Of a stretch of 33,373 nucleotides of DNA, positions 14,852-24,820 are shown in pieces (position 1 is the first letter of the stretch; each line of letters begins with the position of its first letter). The notes under the pieces are model-generated. The model had not been told where the DNA came from. It searched no databases and worked only from the letters and a program-made list of their open reading frames with translations. The position numbers and the translations under genes were made by a program. The DNA comes from DATDCY01 sp964513745 (GTDB lineage: Bacteria; JAUVQV01; DATDCY01): contig CAZEOK010000024.1 of the NCBI GenBank assembly GCA_964513745.1, positions 1-33,373 on the forward strand, written 5' to 3'.

Positions 14852-17800
14852 TCACAGCATCTCGTAGTGGTTCGCTGCGGTGAAGAAGAGTCCCATCTCG
14901 GCGACGGCCTCGCCGGTTATCCGCGCCCAGATGTCCGCGTAGAGGCGCACCTGCGGCGCGTAGTGGCGGACCCGCTCGGCCAGTTCCGCTCGGGTGCGCG
15001 CTGCGTCCGTCTTCCAGTCGACGATGACCCAGCCGGCAGCTTCGCGGAAGACGAGGTCGATGACACCGCGGATGAGGACGGGGACCGTATCTGACGAGGG
15101 CAACAGGAGCGGATCGCCTGGGTTCAGGCAGATCCCGAAAGGGACCTCCACGAGCAGGCGCTCAGCGGCCGTGGCCCGCCTCCAGGTCGCCGCGGTCCGC
15201 ACCGCGGCGACCACCGCCAACGCCTCGGGCGCGCGGGAGGCCGGCAACCCCTGCTCCTCGAGAGCCGTGCGAGCCGAGCCCGAGAGGTCGCGGCCGGGCT
15301 CGCGCAGCGCCGACTCGAGCAGGAAGTGGATCACGGTCCCCCACTCGGTGCCATGCTCGCCGGACGACGGGCGCCGGTGCATTTCCGCTGCGCTCAGCGC
15401 GATTTCTTTGGCGCCGCGCAGTTCATAGGTCTTCGCGCCGGCAATCCGCCAGCGCTCCAGGATCGCCGCCTCGGCAGCCGCGACGTCGTCATCCGTCACC
15501 GTCACCTCGCCGACCGCCGGCGCCTGCTGGGGGCCGGGGTCGGCCAGCTCCGGCGCCCCGGCGAGCCAGTCCCGGAAGAACTCCCAGGGGCTGGTGTGGC
15601 TCCCCCTCCCCGGCCGGCGCGTCACGATCAGCTGGTTGCCCGCCCGGGTGGCCGCCACATAGAGCAGGCGGGTGCGCTCGGCTTCGGCGAACCGCAGCTC
15701 CTCTTCCACATAGTCATCCCAGCCGTGGGGATACGCGAGGACCTTCCTCGCAAACGGCCCCGTCTGCTGCTCCACGGCCAGGTAGCCGACAACGCGCCCC
15801 CCCATGCGGTCGATGTGCAGGCTGCACCCGTCTCTCGGCTTGCCGCCGGGGTCGGCAAGGAAAACGACCGGGGCCTCCAGACCCTTGACCTTGTGCAGGT
15901 TCATCACGCGCACGACCCCAGACGCCGGGGAGCGCGCGGGCTGGCCGTCGAAAGGCGTCTCCTCGGCGATAAGCCGCTCGAGCAGGTCGACGATCCCGGC
16001 TGTCGACCCGAGCTCCGCGCCCTGCGCGCGCAGGATCGCGAAGGCCTTGCCGAGGCTGCCGGCGCGGACGTCACCGCCGGGGCTCGCCAGCGCGCGCAGC
16101 ACGAGGCCAAGGTCGGTGGCGATCCGCTCCAGAGCGGCGACGGGCGGCAGCGTGTGCAGCCAGGAGGCGTGGCGTTCCAGGCGCGCGAACGCATCGCCGA
16201 AACGACGGCTCGTCTCCGCGTCGAGGCCCTCCGGCAGCGGGGCGTTGTACGAGAAATGCCCGCCTGCCCGCTTGAAATCGTAGAGCTCGGCGTCGCTGAC
16301 TCCGAAGATTTCGCCGCGCAGCACGCCGACGAGCGCGACGGTGTTCTCGGGTTCGACAAGGGCGCGCAGCAGGTCTGCGAGCAACCCGAGCTCACTGACC
16401 TGCCCCCAGGCGCTGCCCCCGCTGACCTGGTGGGGAATGCCCAGCTGCTGCAGCGCGGCGCCGTAGAGGTGCAGGCACTTGCGGCGCCAGGTGACGATCA
16501 TGAAATCACCGGCTGTCGCGGGAGACGTCGAAGCGCGGGGGACCCCGGACGCCGGGGGCCGCAAGATCGGCAGCTGCGCGTCGATTGCGTGTCGGATGAA
16601 TCGGGCGATGCGCTTTTCGTCGGTGTCGCCGCCGGTACCATCGGCCGCAGGCGGGCCGGCGACGGTAATCGTCCCGATGCCCGCGAGTCCGCCGCCGGGG
16701 GGTGCGGCGGGCCGCCCGATCTTGAGCGGATGCGCGGCGGGCGAGTAGCGGTCTTCCCCCTCGGGGAAGCTCGTCGCGAAGATGCCGTTGCCCCATGCGA
16801 CCAGGTCGGGAAGCATGCGGAAGCACGCGTCCAGCTCGACGATATCGCCACCCGAGTCGCGGATGACCCGCTTGACGATCTGGTAGGTCACGATGTCGGC
16901 GCGGCGGAAGCGGTAGATCGACTGCTTCGGGTCGCCGACCACGAAGAGCGAACCGGGCACCGGACGGCAGGCTCGCCAATCGGCCTGCGCCGGGTCGTCC
17001 GCCGTCAGGTAGAGCACCACCTCGGCCTGCAGCGGATCGGTGTCCTGGAACTCGTCGACGAACAGGTGCGTGAAACGCTCGCGGAAATACGCGCGCACAC
17101 CCGGCTGGTCGCGCAGCAGCCCGCGGGCCTTGAGGAGCAAGTCCTGGAAGTTGAGCGCACCCGCCTCGGCGCGCAAGCCGTCGTAGACGTCGACCGCGGC
17201 CTGCAGCAGCGGTATCACCGCCGAGTAGCGCATCTCGCGCCAGCGGGCAACAAACGGGGCGGCGACCTCCTCGCGAAACGTGTCCCAGGTCTCGATCTCG
17301 CCGAGAACCACGCGGCCCCTCGTCCCGCCGGGCCAGTGCTTCTGGGTGGCGCCGTGCGGGCGGTCGAACTCCTCGAGCACTTCCAGCAGGCTGACGGGAC
17401 GACCGAGGTCGCGGTGGCGCGCGAAGCGCTCGATGCTCTCGTAACGCGCCATGAGCCTGTCGGTGCCGCGCTCCCGGGGGAAGGACGGCAGCAGGGCGCG
17501 GATGCGGGACAGGTAGCGCTCGAGCGCCCGGCGCGCCGGCACGAGGTCGCCGAGCCGGACCTCCGGCGCTGGCCACTCCTCGACGTCGGGATAGGTGGCG
17601 AACGTCTGGAAGGACTTCTTGAGCTGCCCGAGGTGGATGCCGAGGTCCGCGAGCCGGGCGATGCGCGGGTCCCCCGACGCGAAAAGATCGCCCACGAACT
17701 GCTCCCAGGCGCGCTCGCGCAGGATCGCGTCCGCGTCGTCGTCGATCTCCTCGAATGCCAGGGCCACGCCGGCCTCGATCGGCCGCTCGCGCAGCAGCCG

Positions 17801-18142
17801 GGCGCAGAACGAGTGGATCGTCCCGATGAAGCAGCGATCGATGTGGAGACGGGCCGCGGCGAGCCGGGCGGCGCGCCCCGCGGCATCCTCGCGCGCCGCC
17901 CGCTCGAGCGCAGCCGTGAAGCGCGAGCGCAGCTCGGCGGCGGCCTTGCGGGTGAACGTCACGGCGGCGAGCCGGCCGATTTCGCCGCGCCCCGTGGCGA
18001 TCAATTCGACCATGCGCCCGACCAGGGCGGTTGTCTTGCCGGTGCCGGCGGCGGCCTCGACGAGCAGCGTGGTGTCGAGATCGCGCAGCAGGCGCTCGCG
18101 CGCTGGCTGATCGGGGTCCGGCCGATCGGCGGGCTTTTTCAC
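14852..18142 (-). CDS. addA: AddA/RecB-type helicase-nuclease
   Basis: 1,096 residues from GTG 18142. UvrD/RecB superfamily 1A helicase motifs are in order: Walker A AAGTGKTT (about 30-37), VTFTRKAAAEL, VDEFQDTD (about 363), VVGDPKQSIYRFR, MNLHKVKGLEAPVVFLAD (about 749) and RLLYVAATRA (about 823). The C-terminal nuclease carries GTVIHFLLE, GVIDLVF, VDWKTD (about 1038) and QVRLYADIW, the PD-(D/E)xK set. AddA works with AddB to resect double-strand breaks and load RecA at Chi-like sites. The start GTG overlaps the TGA of addB (GTGA), so translation is coupled. A longer frame continues upstream, but it is an out-of-frame reading of addB. Confidence 0.93.
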   Translation of the reverse strand: MKKPADRPDPDQPARERLLRDLDTTLLVEAAAGTGKTTALVGRMVELIATGRGEIGRLAAVTFTRKAAAELRSRFTAALERAAREDAAGRAARLAAARLHIDRCFIGTIHSFCARLLRERPIEAGVALAFEEIDDDADAILRERAWEQFVGDLFASGDPRIARLADLGIHLGQLKKSFQTFATYPDVEEWPAPEVRLGDLVPARRALERYLSRIRALLPSFPRERGTDRLMARYESIERFARHRDLGRPVSLLEVLEEFDRPHGATQKHWPGGTRGRVVLGEIETWDTFREEVAAPFVARWREMRYSAVIPLLQAAVDVYDGLRAEAGALNFQDLLLKARGLLRDQPGVRAYFRERFTHLFVDEFQDTDPLQAEVVLYLTADDPAQADWRACRPVPGSLFVVGDPKQSIYRFRRADIVTYQIVKRVIRDSGGDIVELDACFRMLPDLVAWGNGIFATSFPEGEDRYSPAAHPLKIGRPAAPPGGGLAGIGTITVAGPPAADGTGGDTDEKRIARFIRHAIDAQLPILRPPASGVPRASTSPATAGDFMIVTWRRKCLHLYGAALQQLGIPHQVSGGSAWGQVSELGLLADLLRALVEPENTVALVGVLRGEIFGVSDAELYDFKRAGGHFSYNAPLPEGLDAETSRRFGDAFARLERHASWLHTLPPVAALERIATDLGLVLRALASPGGDVRAGSLGKAFAILRAQGAELGSTAGIVDLLERLIAEETPFDGQPARSPASGVVRVMNLHKVKGLEAPVVFLADPGGKPRDGCSLHIDRMGGRVVGYLAVEQQTGPFARKVLAYPHGWDDYVEEELRFAEAERTRLLYVAATRAGNQLIVTRRPGRGSHTSPWEFFRDWLAGAPELADPGPQQAPAVGEVTVTDDDVAAAEAAILERWRIAGAKTYELRGAKEIALSAAEMHRRPSSGEHGTEWGTVIHFLLESALREPGRDLSGSARTALEEQGLPASRAPEALAVVAAVRTAATWRRATAAERLLVEVPFGICLNPGDPLLLPSSDTVPVLIRGVIDLVFREAAGWVIVDWKTDAARTRAELAERVRHYAPQVRLYADIWARITGEAVAEMGLFFTAANHYEML

Positions 18143-21100
18143 TCCTCGTCCTCCCGGCGGCCGACGGCTTTCGCGAGACTCTTCGCCCGCAGTTCCCCCA
18201 GCGGCGCCAGCAGCGGCTCTCCCGCGAGCACCTTGCGAACCGAGGCTCTGGCCTGCGCCCCGACGTCGCCGCAGGCGGTGCGATAGTCGCAGTAACCGCA
18301 GTCCCGGCCCGCGTCGGTCGTCGCGGCAAAGGCTCCCGAAGCGATGATGCGGCAGAGCCGGACGAGCACTTCGCCGCCGGCCGCAAGTTGCCCGGCTTCC
18401 CAGCCGATGCGATCGCCCCTGCCCTTCTCTCCCGGGAAAAAGTAACCGAAGGTGCTCACGGAGGCTCGCGGGTCGGTCGCGTCGCGCAGGCGACGTTCGA
18501 CCATCCTGAGGTAGAGATAGGGTTGGATCTTGCGGCCTTCGGGGAAGGGATCGGAGCGGTCGTACCCGAACGTGCCCCCCGTCTTGTAGTCCCAGATCGC
18601 CCAGCCGCCGCCCGGGCCGCCGGTGCGATCGATTCGGTCCACTCGCCCTCGCGCGCGGATCACCAGCCCACCGGGGAGCTCGACCGGGATCGGGACCGGG
18701 TGATCGAGCGCGCTGCCGTGCTCGCCCGGGGGCATCCCCAGCGAAGCCTCGAGGAAAACCGGTTCGCTCCCGGTCTCGAGGGCCTGGCGCTCCTCCTCGC
18801 GCACGAATGTCTCGGCTGCCAGCACGAGTAAATCCCGCTCGCGGGCGAAAGCCGCCAGCGAAGGCGACGGGTACCGCACGCGATACTCGGCCAGTTTCCT
18901 CTCCAGCATGCCGAGAATCAGCGTCCTGCCGTGAGTGACGTCCGCCGGACGCCCCGCGCGAAGGATCTCGCGCACGTAGTGCTCGAACAGTTCGTGCAAC
19001 AGCGAACCGGTGGCACGCGGGTCGAGCCAGCGCTCCGGGTCGACGACGAGCTCCTCGGGCGGCACGATGCCGAGCGCGTACCGATAGAAGAACTTCCGGG
19101 GACAGCCGCCGGCCGCCTCGAGACCGTTCGAGGAGAGAACCTTGCCCTGCGGCGCGGTCGGGTCGAGGTCGGAGCCGGCGAGCGGCACCCGGCCGTCCCA
19201 TATCGTGAACGCGGCGCTCGCGCGCTGTGCCCGCGCGCCGAGGCCGCGGGCCAGGTGCGGCACGAGCCGCTGGAGGACCGCGTCGGCGTTGGCCACCGCT
19301 TCATCACCGGTGAAACGCCAGAGCCACCACTCACCGGAGTCGAGTGCCTGCTCCGGTACGGCCGGCGCCATGGAAACCGGCGTCCCCGCCGCGTCGACCA
19401 GGTGCCGCTGTTCCGCAGCGGGATGGCCGCTCGCCGACCGGAAAGCGTCGATGACGACCTGGCTCGGGGCGAGGTCGGCGTCCTCGACAACATCGCGGGA
19501 AGGCCAGCAGAGCGTTGCCGTGCCGCGCAGGCGCCCGAGGAGCATGGCAAAAGCCCGGGTGGTCTCCTCCAGGCGCCGCCCGGCCGTGGGCATGGCTGCG
19601 TCGAGCAACGCGCGCTCGCTGTCGAGCAACAGCGGATCCTGCAATCCCGCGCCGGGGAACCGACGGTCGTCGAGGCCGATGATGAAGGTGTGCGGGCGGC
19701 CGGTGTGGCCCCCCGAGCGCACGTGATCGACGTGCACGCAGCCCGGCTGCGGCCCGCTGCCGCCGACGCGGGTCTGCGCAGGGAGCTCGGCGAGCCACGA
19801 GCGGACGTCCGCGGCATCCCCTCCGCCCACGCGCTCGAGCCAGTGGGCCATCTCGTCGAGCTCCTCGCGCAGTTTCTGGCCGGCGAAGTTGTCGAAGCGC
19901 CCGGCGCTGCGGCAGCTCGTCGCGAGGAACCGCTGCGCAGCCGCGATGATCTCCGGACCACCGGCGCCGATGGCCGGCGAGATGTCCATCAGGCGCGCGA
20001 CGAGGCCCCGCACCAGGACGAGTCCGTCGAGGGCGCCCGCGAGTTGTTCACGCCGCACCTCCGGGTCCTCGCCGGGTTTCCCATCGGCATCACCGTCGTC
20101 CGCCGCGTCCCCGGCGACGAGCGCCTCCAGGCGGGTGCGGCCGGCGGCGATGCGCTCGTCGATCCTGGCCAGGTACCGCTCGCGCTCCTGCCCGATCGGA
20201 ACGGAGCGCAGCAGCCGGGCCAGGCGCGAGAAGCCGATTCCCCTCCCCCCCCCGATCCCGTCGGTCTCGAGGAGCCCCTCGCGGACCATGGCTACCAGGA
20301 CGGTCTGGGGATAGCCCTCGTCCATCCAGCGCAACCACAGGGAGAGAGCGCGGCCGGGGCGCGACAGGGCGCAGGGGAGACCCTCGGCGAAGGTGACCGG
20401 CGCATCGTCGGTCGGTTCGACGCCGGGTCGAGCAATGGCGGCGAATGTCTCCGCCACCGCCTGCGCGTAGGCCGGGTCGGTGTGCAGCACCTCGACCTCG
20501 TCGAGGGATGTTCCCGATTCGAGGCACGAGCGCAGCACGGCCCGCACCTCGTTGCCGGCGCCCGCTGCGCACATGAAGCGGATTCGCGCCGGGATGCCGG
20601 GAGGGTCGACAGCGAGCCGCAGGAGCCGGGCGGGAGGCATCGCCTCGAGAAGGCGGCGCTCCAGCCCGTTCGTTGCGAGGTCCTCCGGCAGCAGCATGAG
20701 GGTCCCGCGACCGAGCGCGTCGGGGTCGGCCGCAAGCCGGGCGGCGGCAAGGCGCAACACGCGCGCATAGTCGGCGAGGCCTCTGGCGTCCAGCAGCCTG
20801 CCGTACTCACCGACGAGCAGCTTCAGGTCGGCGGCCTTGGCGGCTGGCTCAAACACTCCCGGCCGCAGCCGATCGTCGGCGACACCCTCCAGCCGCAATT
20901 CGGCGAGGCTCGACAACAGGGTTGCGGCCAGGCCGGCGCCCGGCGCAGCCTTGCCCAGCCAGGGGAGCTTCCCGTCCCGCAGCAGCGCGTGCAGGGTTCG
21001 CTCGACCAGCAACTGCTCCGCCCGGCGCGGGGCAACCGTGAGTCCGGCATCCGCAAGCGCCGGCGCCGCCAGCTCTACCGCGAGCGAGCGCAGCGTCTCG

Positions 21101-21246
21101 ACGCGCACATTGAGCACCGGGCGCCCGGCGCGGGCGGCGGCGTCCAGCCACTGGTTCCCGACGCGGCGCGTCGGGGCGAGCAGCCGCTTTTCGTCGAGCG
21201 GCCGCGCGGTACACAGTCCGGCGATGGCGGTGACAAATGCATTCAT
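18139..21246 (-). CDS. addB: AddB-type exonuclease subunit with Fe-S nuclease
   Basis: 1,035 residues. The N-terminal two thirds are helicase-like without a clear Walker A (LLAPTRRVGNQWLDA), as usual for this AddB class. The C-terminal AddB nuclease carries SNGLEAAGGCPRKFFYRYA, GSLLHELFEHYV, RVDRIDRTG, IWDYKTG and the terminal DCGYCDYRTACG. The Cys near residue 715 plus C-x2-C-x5-C near 975-990 would hold the 4Fe-4S cluster of the AddB nuclease fold. Together with AddA it forms the two-nuclease recombination machine. addB is first in the pair. The ATG at 21246 has no strong ribosome site. Confidence 0.9.
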   Translation of the reverse strand: MNAFVTAIAGLCTARPLDEKRLLAPTRRVGNQWLDAAARAGRPVLNVRVETLRSLAVELAAPALADAGLTVAPRRAEQLLVERTLHALLRDGKLPWLGKAAPGAGLAATLLSSLAELRLEGVADDRLRPGVFEPAAKAADLKLLVGEYGRLLDARGLADYARVLRLAAARLAADPDALGRGTLMLLPEDLATNGLERRLLEAMPPARLLRLAVDPPGIPARIRFMCAAGAGNEVRAVLRSCLESGTSLDEVEVLHTDPAYAQAVAETFAAIARPGVEPTDDAPVTFAEGLPCALSRPGRALSLWLRWMDEGYPQTVLVAMVREGLLETDGIGGGRGIGFSRLARLLRSVPIGQERERYLARIDERIAAGRTRLEALVAGDAADDGDADGKPGEDPEVRREQLAGALDGLVLVRGLVARLMDISPAIGAGGPEIIAAAQRFLATSCRSAGRFDNFAGQKLREELDEMAHWLERVGGGDAADVRSWLAELPAQTRVGGSGPQPGCVHVDHVRSGGHTGRPHTFIIGLDDRRFPGAGLQDPLLLDSERALLDAAMPTAGRRLEETTRAFAMLLGRLRGTATLCWPSRDVVEDADLAPSQVVIDAFRSASGHPAAEQRHLVDAAGTPVSMAPAVPEQALDSGEWWLWRFTGDEAVANADAVLQRLVPHLARGLGARAQRASAAFTIWDGRVPLAGSDLDPTAPQGKVLSSNGLEAAGGCPRKFFYRYALGIVPPEELVVDPERWLDPRATGSLLHELFEHYVREILRAGRPADVTHGRTLILGMLERKLAEYRVRYPSPSLAAFARERDLLVLAAETFVREEERQALETGSEPVFLEASLGMPPGEHGSALDHPVPIPVELPGGLVIRARGRVDRIDRTGGPGGGWAIWDYKTGGTFGYDRSDPFPEGRKIQPYLYLRMVERRLRDATDPRASVSTFGYFFPGEKGRGDRIGWEAGQLAAGGEVLVRLCRIIASGAFAATTDAGRDCGYCDYRTACGDVGAQARASVRKVLAGEPLLAPLGELRAKSLAKAVGRREDEE

Positions 21247-21350
21247 CGGTGGCGGTATTCTACACCCCGCGAGCCGGCGTCTTCAGCATTACCGAGGTGA
21301 TCTTGTCGCGGCTTGTGTTGAAACCCGTCAACGGTAAGGACCCCTGCAGG

Positions 21351-21388
21351 CGAAGGGGTGGCGCGGAGGGGGGGCTCCAGCGCGCGGA
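21351..21388 (+). repeat. GC-rich repeat, family 2, copy E
   Basis: Shares GAAGGGGTGGCGCGGAGGG and the following CTCCAGCG...GCGGA with the sequence at 33321-33358, with about five differences over 38 bases. It lies directly before the two-TM protein gene and contributes its GGAG ribosome site. Confidence 0.7.
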
Positions 21389-21398
21389 GCCTGCTACA

Positions 21399-21953
21399 AT
21401 GGTCGCCATCATGAAACTGCTCCCCGTAAAGACGGTGACCATCTCCTCGGGCCTGCCCCCCGCCGCGCTCGCCGACCTGCTGCGCGGGCTCATCGGCAAC
21501 GGTCCTGCGGCACCTTTCGCCGGTTCGGTCGCGACTAACGGCTTCGCCATCACCCGCATGAACGAATTCCGGAGCACCTTCATGCCGATGGTACACGGCA
21601 GCCTTCGCGCCGCGTCCGGCGGCACCGAGGTCCGGTTGCGGCTGCGTCCACCCGGGACCGTCCTTGTCTTCATGGGCATCTGGCTCGGCTTCCTCACCGC
21701 GATCGCCGGACTGATCCTGACCGCCCACGCACGGGACGCCGGCCGCAGCCTCCTGCTGCTGCTGGCGCCCGCCGGCCTCACCGTGTTCTCCTGGTTTCTG
21801 ATGACCTCGGTGTTCGCCGCCGACGCCCGCTGGGCCGTCGAGCATCTGCACGAGAGGGTCACGGCACTTCATCCCTCGGGCGCCCTGCCGTCCGACCCGT
21901 CCGACCCGTCCCGCCCGGAAATCCCGATGGCGGCAGGAACCAGTTCCCCTTGA
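21399..21953 (+). CDS. Uncharacterised two-TM membrane protein
   Basis: 184 residues from ATG 21399 (GCGGAG nine bases before; an ATG at 21411 is also possible). After an N-terminal cytoplasmic domain with FAGSV, FAITRMNEFRSTFMPMVHG and VRLRLRP, two TM segments occur at about 88-110 and 122-142 (LVFMGIWLGFLTAIAGLI; LLLLAPAGLTVFSWFLM), then a short helix and a repetitive Ser/Asp/Pro tail (SDPSDPSRPE). The F-x-G ... F-x-I-x-R ... F-x-P-x-x-x-G signature recalls a widespread unnamed membrane-protein family; no function is known. It is transcribed divergently from addB. Confidence 0.65.
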   Translation: MVAIMKLLPVKTVTISSGLPPAALADLLRGLIGNGPAAPFAGSVATNGFAITRMNEFRSTFMPMVHGSLRAASGGTEVRLRLRPPGTVLVFMGIWLGFLTAIAGLILTAHARDAGRSLLLLLAPAGLTVFSWFLMTSVFAADARWAVEHLHERVTALHPSGALPSDPSDPSRPEIPMAAGTSSP

Positions 21954-22024
21954 CCCGCATCTATGATACGGAAGAGAAGATGTGCGACCGGAAACGAGAG
22001 AAGAATACCCGTAAAGGAGAAGTG

Positions 22025-24820
22025 ATGGCTGCCATAAGAAAGTCCGTCTGGGCGGGTATCGCCGCGGCGGCGCTGCTTGTCGTGCTGCTCAAAGTCGCTC
22101 CGCTTCCCGCGTTCAGCCCCTCCGGCGGCAAGTCCGGGCTGCCCGCCGGGCACGGTTCCTCGCAGTCCATCACGAACCAGGCCTTCATGTACATCGACGC
22201 CTTCTACGTCGACCCCAGGCGCGTCGTGCCGATCGCGCTGCTCGAAGGCACGTTTCGCGTCATCGAGTCCCAGTACCCGGAAGTCATCATCGACCTGGCG
22301 GCGGACAAGAAGTCCGTCACCGTGCACGCGCGCGGCTTCGACAAGACATTCGACCTCACGGCGGTCGAGGGCACCGCTGAAATCGCCCGGGCGATCGACG
22401 AGGTCGTCGGCTTCGTGTCCGAGCGTCTCGGCGCCGACGTGGAGAAGGACAAGTTGATTTACTTTGCCGTCAACGGCGCGCTGCGGGCGCTGGACCCGCA
22501 CACCAACATCTTCGGAATGAAGCATTTCAAGGACTTCAAGACCTCCACCAGCGGGAGCTTCGGCGGCATCGGTTTCACCTTCAACGCCCAGGACGGCGAG
22601 CTGACGATCATCTCCCCGATCCCCGACACCCCGGCCTCCCGTGCCGGCCTCCAGAGCGGCGACCGCATCGTGTTCATCGACGGGGTGCCGACCACGAACA
22701 TGTCCTCGGACGACGCGGTCGGTCGCATGCGCGGCGAGCCGGGCACCCCGGTGACCCTGACCGTGGCGCGCGAGGGCTGGAGCGAGCCGCACGACTTTCC
22801 CATCATCCGCGAGATCATCAAGATCATCAGCGTCGAGAGTCGCCTGCTCACGGGTGACGACGCGCCGCAGGTGGTCTACGCCCGGGTGAAGAACTTCCAG
22901 ACCGACACCAGCACGGAGCTGGCCGCCGCGATCCGCAAGCTCGAGACCCCCGCGACCGCCGGCGTCATCCTCGATTTGCGCGACAATCCCGGGGGCCTGC
23001 TCGACGAGGCGGTGAAGCTCGCGGACGGCTTCCTCGACGAGGGTGCCATCGTCTCCACGCGCAACCGGACGGGCCGCGGCAAGGTCGAGTCCGCGAGCCG
23101 GAACGACAGGCCCTTCACCCGCCTGCCGCTGATCGTGCTCGTCAACCGCGGCAGCGCCTCGGCCGCCGAGATCGTCTCGGCGGCCCTTCAGGACCGGCGC
23201 GCCCTGCTGCTGGGCGAGCGGACCTTCGGCAAGGGCTCGGTCCAGCAGGCGTTCCCGCTCTCCGACGGCGGCGGGGCCCTGGTAACGATCGCCCAGTACC
23301 TCACCCCCGGGGACGTGAGCATCCAGTCCATCGGCGTCGAGCCGGACATCGCGCTCGAGCCGGTGCTCGTGAGCCCGGAAAGGCTCCTGCTGTCCCCCGT
23401 CAAGGACCACGCCGCCGAAGCCACGCTCGAGAACGCCTTTTCGACCTGGGGCAACTCGCAGCGTGAAGCCCTGGCGACCCTGCGCTTCCTGCGCACCGAG
23501 AGCGGCGAGCACGGGATCGTGACGAAGAAAAAGGAGGACCGCCGCGAGCCATCCGAACAGGAGAAGGCCGCGAAACTTGCCGCAGAATTCGAGGTGCGCC
23601 TCGCGCGACGCATCCTCGGCGCAACCGTGGGCAAAAAGGACGCCGCCCAGCGCTCCGGTCTGCTTGCCGTGGCGCAGGAAATAGCGAAGAACGCCACTCC
23701 TGAGGAAGAGCAGAAGATCGGTGCCGCGCTCGCCGGCCTTGCCGTCGACTGGTCGGCGGGGATTGCCTCCGCCGGGGCGACAGCGAAGCTGGCGGCCCGC
23801 CTCCCGCACGAGCAGACTCTCAAGGCCGGCGAGAAGTCCGGCCTGACGATCGCCGTCACCAACACCGGCAGCGAGACCCTGCACCGGGTCTGGGGCAGGA
23901 CGGAATCCGAGAACCCCCTGCTGCGCAACCGCGATTTCGCCTTTGGCACGATCGAGCCCGGACAGACGCGCGAGTGGACCGCGCCGTTCGAAGTCCCCGG
24001 TGCGGTCGACGAGCGCTGGGACACCCTGTCGCTCAAGCTCCGGGCCGACGGCGCCGAGGCCGTCACCGTGACGGGCGGCAGCGTCGGGACGAAGTCCCGG
24101 CCGGCGCCGGAATATGCCTACCGCTACACGCTCGCCGACGAGAATCCGCAGGACAAGGCGAAGAGCGGCGACGGGCTCCTCGAGGAGGGCGAGCGGGCGC
24201 GGCTCATGTTGGAGATCACCAACCGCGGCCTTGCCGAGAGCCCGCTGCTCGAGGTCAACCTGAGCGCCGACGAGAAGGAGGAGCTCTTTCTCGAGGAGGC
24301 GCGCCGCAAGATCGAAAAGCTTGCCGCGGGGGCTGGCCAGAGCGCGCTTTTCTCCTTCAAGGTGGTCCGGCCCCTCGAGTCCGGGCGCGTCAAGGTCGGC
24401 CTGAGTTTCTCCGATCGCGGCGCGGGCGGGTTCTTCGCCGACGGGCTGGAGATCCCGACGAAGACGCCCTACACCGCCGGCGAGTCTCGCGTGCCCCCGC
24501 AGATCACCCTGGCCGAGCCACCTCCTGCCGTGACCGATGCGGAGCAGGTGACCCTCACGGCGACCGCCTCCGACGACGGCTCGGTCAAGGATCTGATCGT
24601 CTACCGCGGCGAGAAGAAAATCTCGTATTCGCGCAACCGGGAGGGAGCCGCGTCCTTCCCGGTGACGGTGGCGGTGCCACTCGAGTTCGGGTCGAACCGG
24701 ATCGTGGTCTTCGCCCGCGACGACAAGGACCTCCCCTCGCAGAAGGTGCTCTATGTCCATCGCCTGGGCGGACCAGGGAAGGTCGCGGTCACCACGCCCG
24801 CGGCAGTGGCGCAGCCATGA
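22025..24820 (+). CDS. S41 C-terminal processing peptidase (MXAN_5808-like)
   Basis: 931 residues from ATG 22025, preceded by AAAGGAG at six bases. N-terminal signal anchor (5-24). An S41 N-terminal region is followed by a PDZ domain at about 165-250 (GIGFTFN, AGLQSGDRIVFIDG), then the peptidase core: VILDLRDNPGGLLDEAV, VNRGSASAAEI with catalytic Ser379, and TFGKGSVQQ with Lys403. The C-terminal half (about 500-931) is not peptidase: it has repeated beta-rich segments (GEKSGLTIAVTNTGSETLHR, EEGERARLMLEITNRGLAES) and a final Ig-like region (PPQITLAEPP...TASDDGS), as in the MXAN_5808-type family. It likely acts in the periplasm on misfolded or envelope proteins. Its TGA overlaps the msrAB start. 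Confidence 0.9.
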   Translation: MAAIRKSVWAGIAAAALLVVLLKVAPLPAFSPSGGKSGLPAGHGSSQSITNQAFMYIDAFYVDPRRVVPIALLEGTFRVIESQYPEVIIDLAADKKSVTVHARGFDKTFDLTAVEGTAEIARAIDEVVGFVSERLGADVEKDKLIYFAVNGALRALDPHTNIFGMKHFKDFKTSTSGSFGGIGFTFNAQDGELTIISPIPDTPASRAGLQSGDRIVFIDGVPTTNMSSDDAVGRMRGEPGTPVTLTVAREGWSEPHDFPIIREIIKIISVESRLLTGDDAPQVVYARVKNFQTDTSTELAAAIRKLETPATAGVILDLRDNPGGLLDEAVKLADGFLDEGAIVSTRNRTGRGKVESASRNDRPFTRLPLIVLVNRGSASAAEIVSAALQDRRALLLGERTFGKGSVQQAFPLSDGGGALVTIAQYLTPGDVSIQSIGVEPDIALEPVLVSPERLLLSPVKDHAAEATLENAFSTWGNSQREALATLRFLRTESGEHGIVTKKKEDRREPSEQEKAAKLAAEFEVRLARRILGATVGKKDAAQRSGLLAVAQEIAKNATPEEEQKIGAALAGLAVDWSAGIASAGATAKLAARLPHEQTLKAGEKSGLTIAVTNTGSETLHRVWGRTESENPLLRNRDFAFGTIEPGQTREWTAPFEVPGAVDERWDTLSLKLRADGAEAVTVTGGSVGTKSRPAPEYAYRYTLADENPQDKAKSGDGLLEEGERARLMLEITNRGLAESPLLEVNLSADEKEELFLEEARRKIEKLAAGAGQSALFSFKVVRPLESGRVKVGLSFSDRGAGGFFADGLEIPTKTPYTAGESRVPPQITLAEPPPAVTDAEQVTLTATASDDGSVKDLIVYRGEKKISYSRNREGAASFPVTVAVPLEFGSNRIVVFARDDKDLPSQKVLYVHRLGGPGKVAVTTPAAVAQP

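Noticed and set aside
15326..18286. 986-codon plus-strand open frame
   Set aside because: Antisense shadow of addA, whose helicase motifs are on the minus strand.
18143..19201. Extended N-terminus of AddA
   Set aside because: The extra 353 codons are an alternative reading of addB in a shifted frame. The GTG at 18142 overlapping the addB stop gives the correct AddA start.
18931..21300. 789-codon plus-strand open frame
   Set aside because: Antisense shadow of addB, with no recognisable motifs.
21869..24760. 963-codon minus-strand open frame
   Set aside because: Antisense to the S41 peptidase gene, which has clear catalytic motifs.
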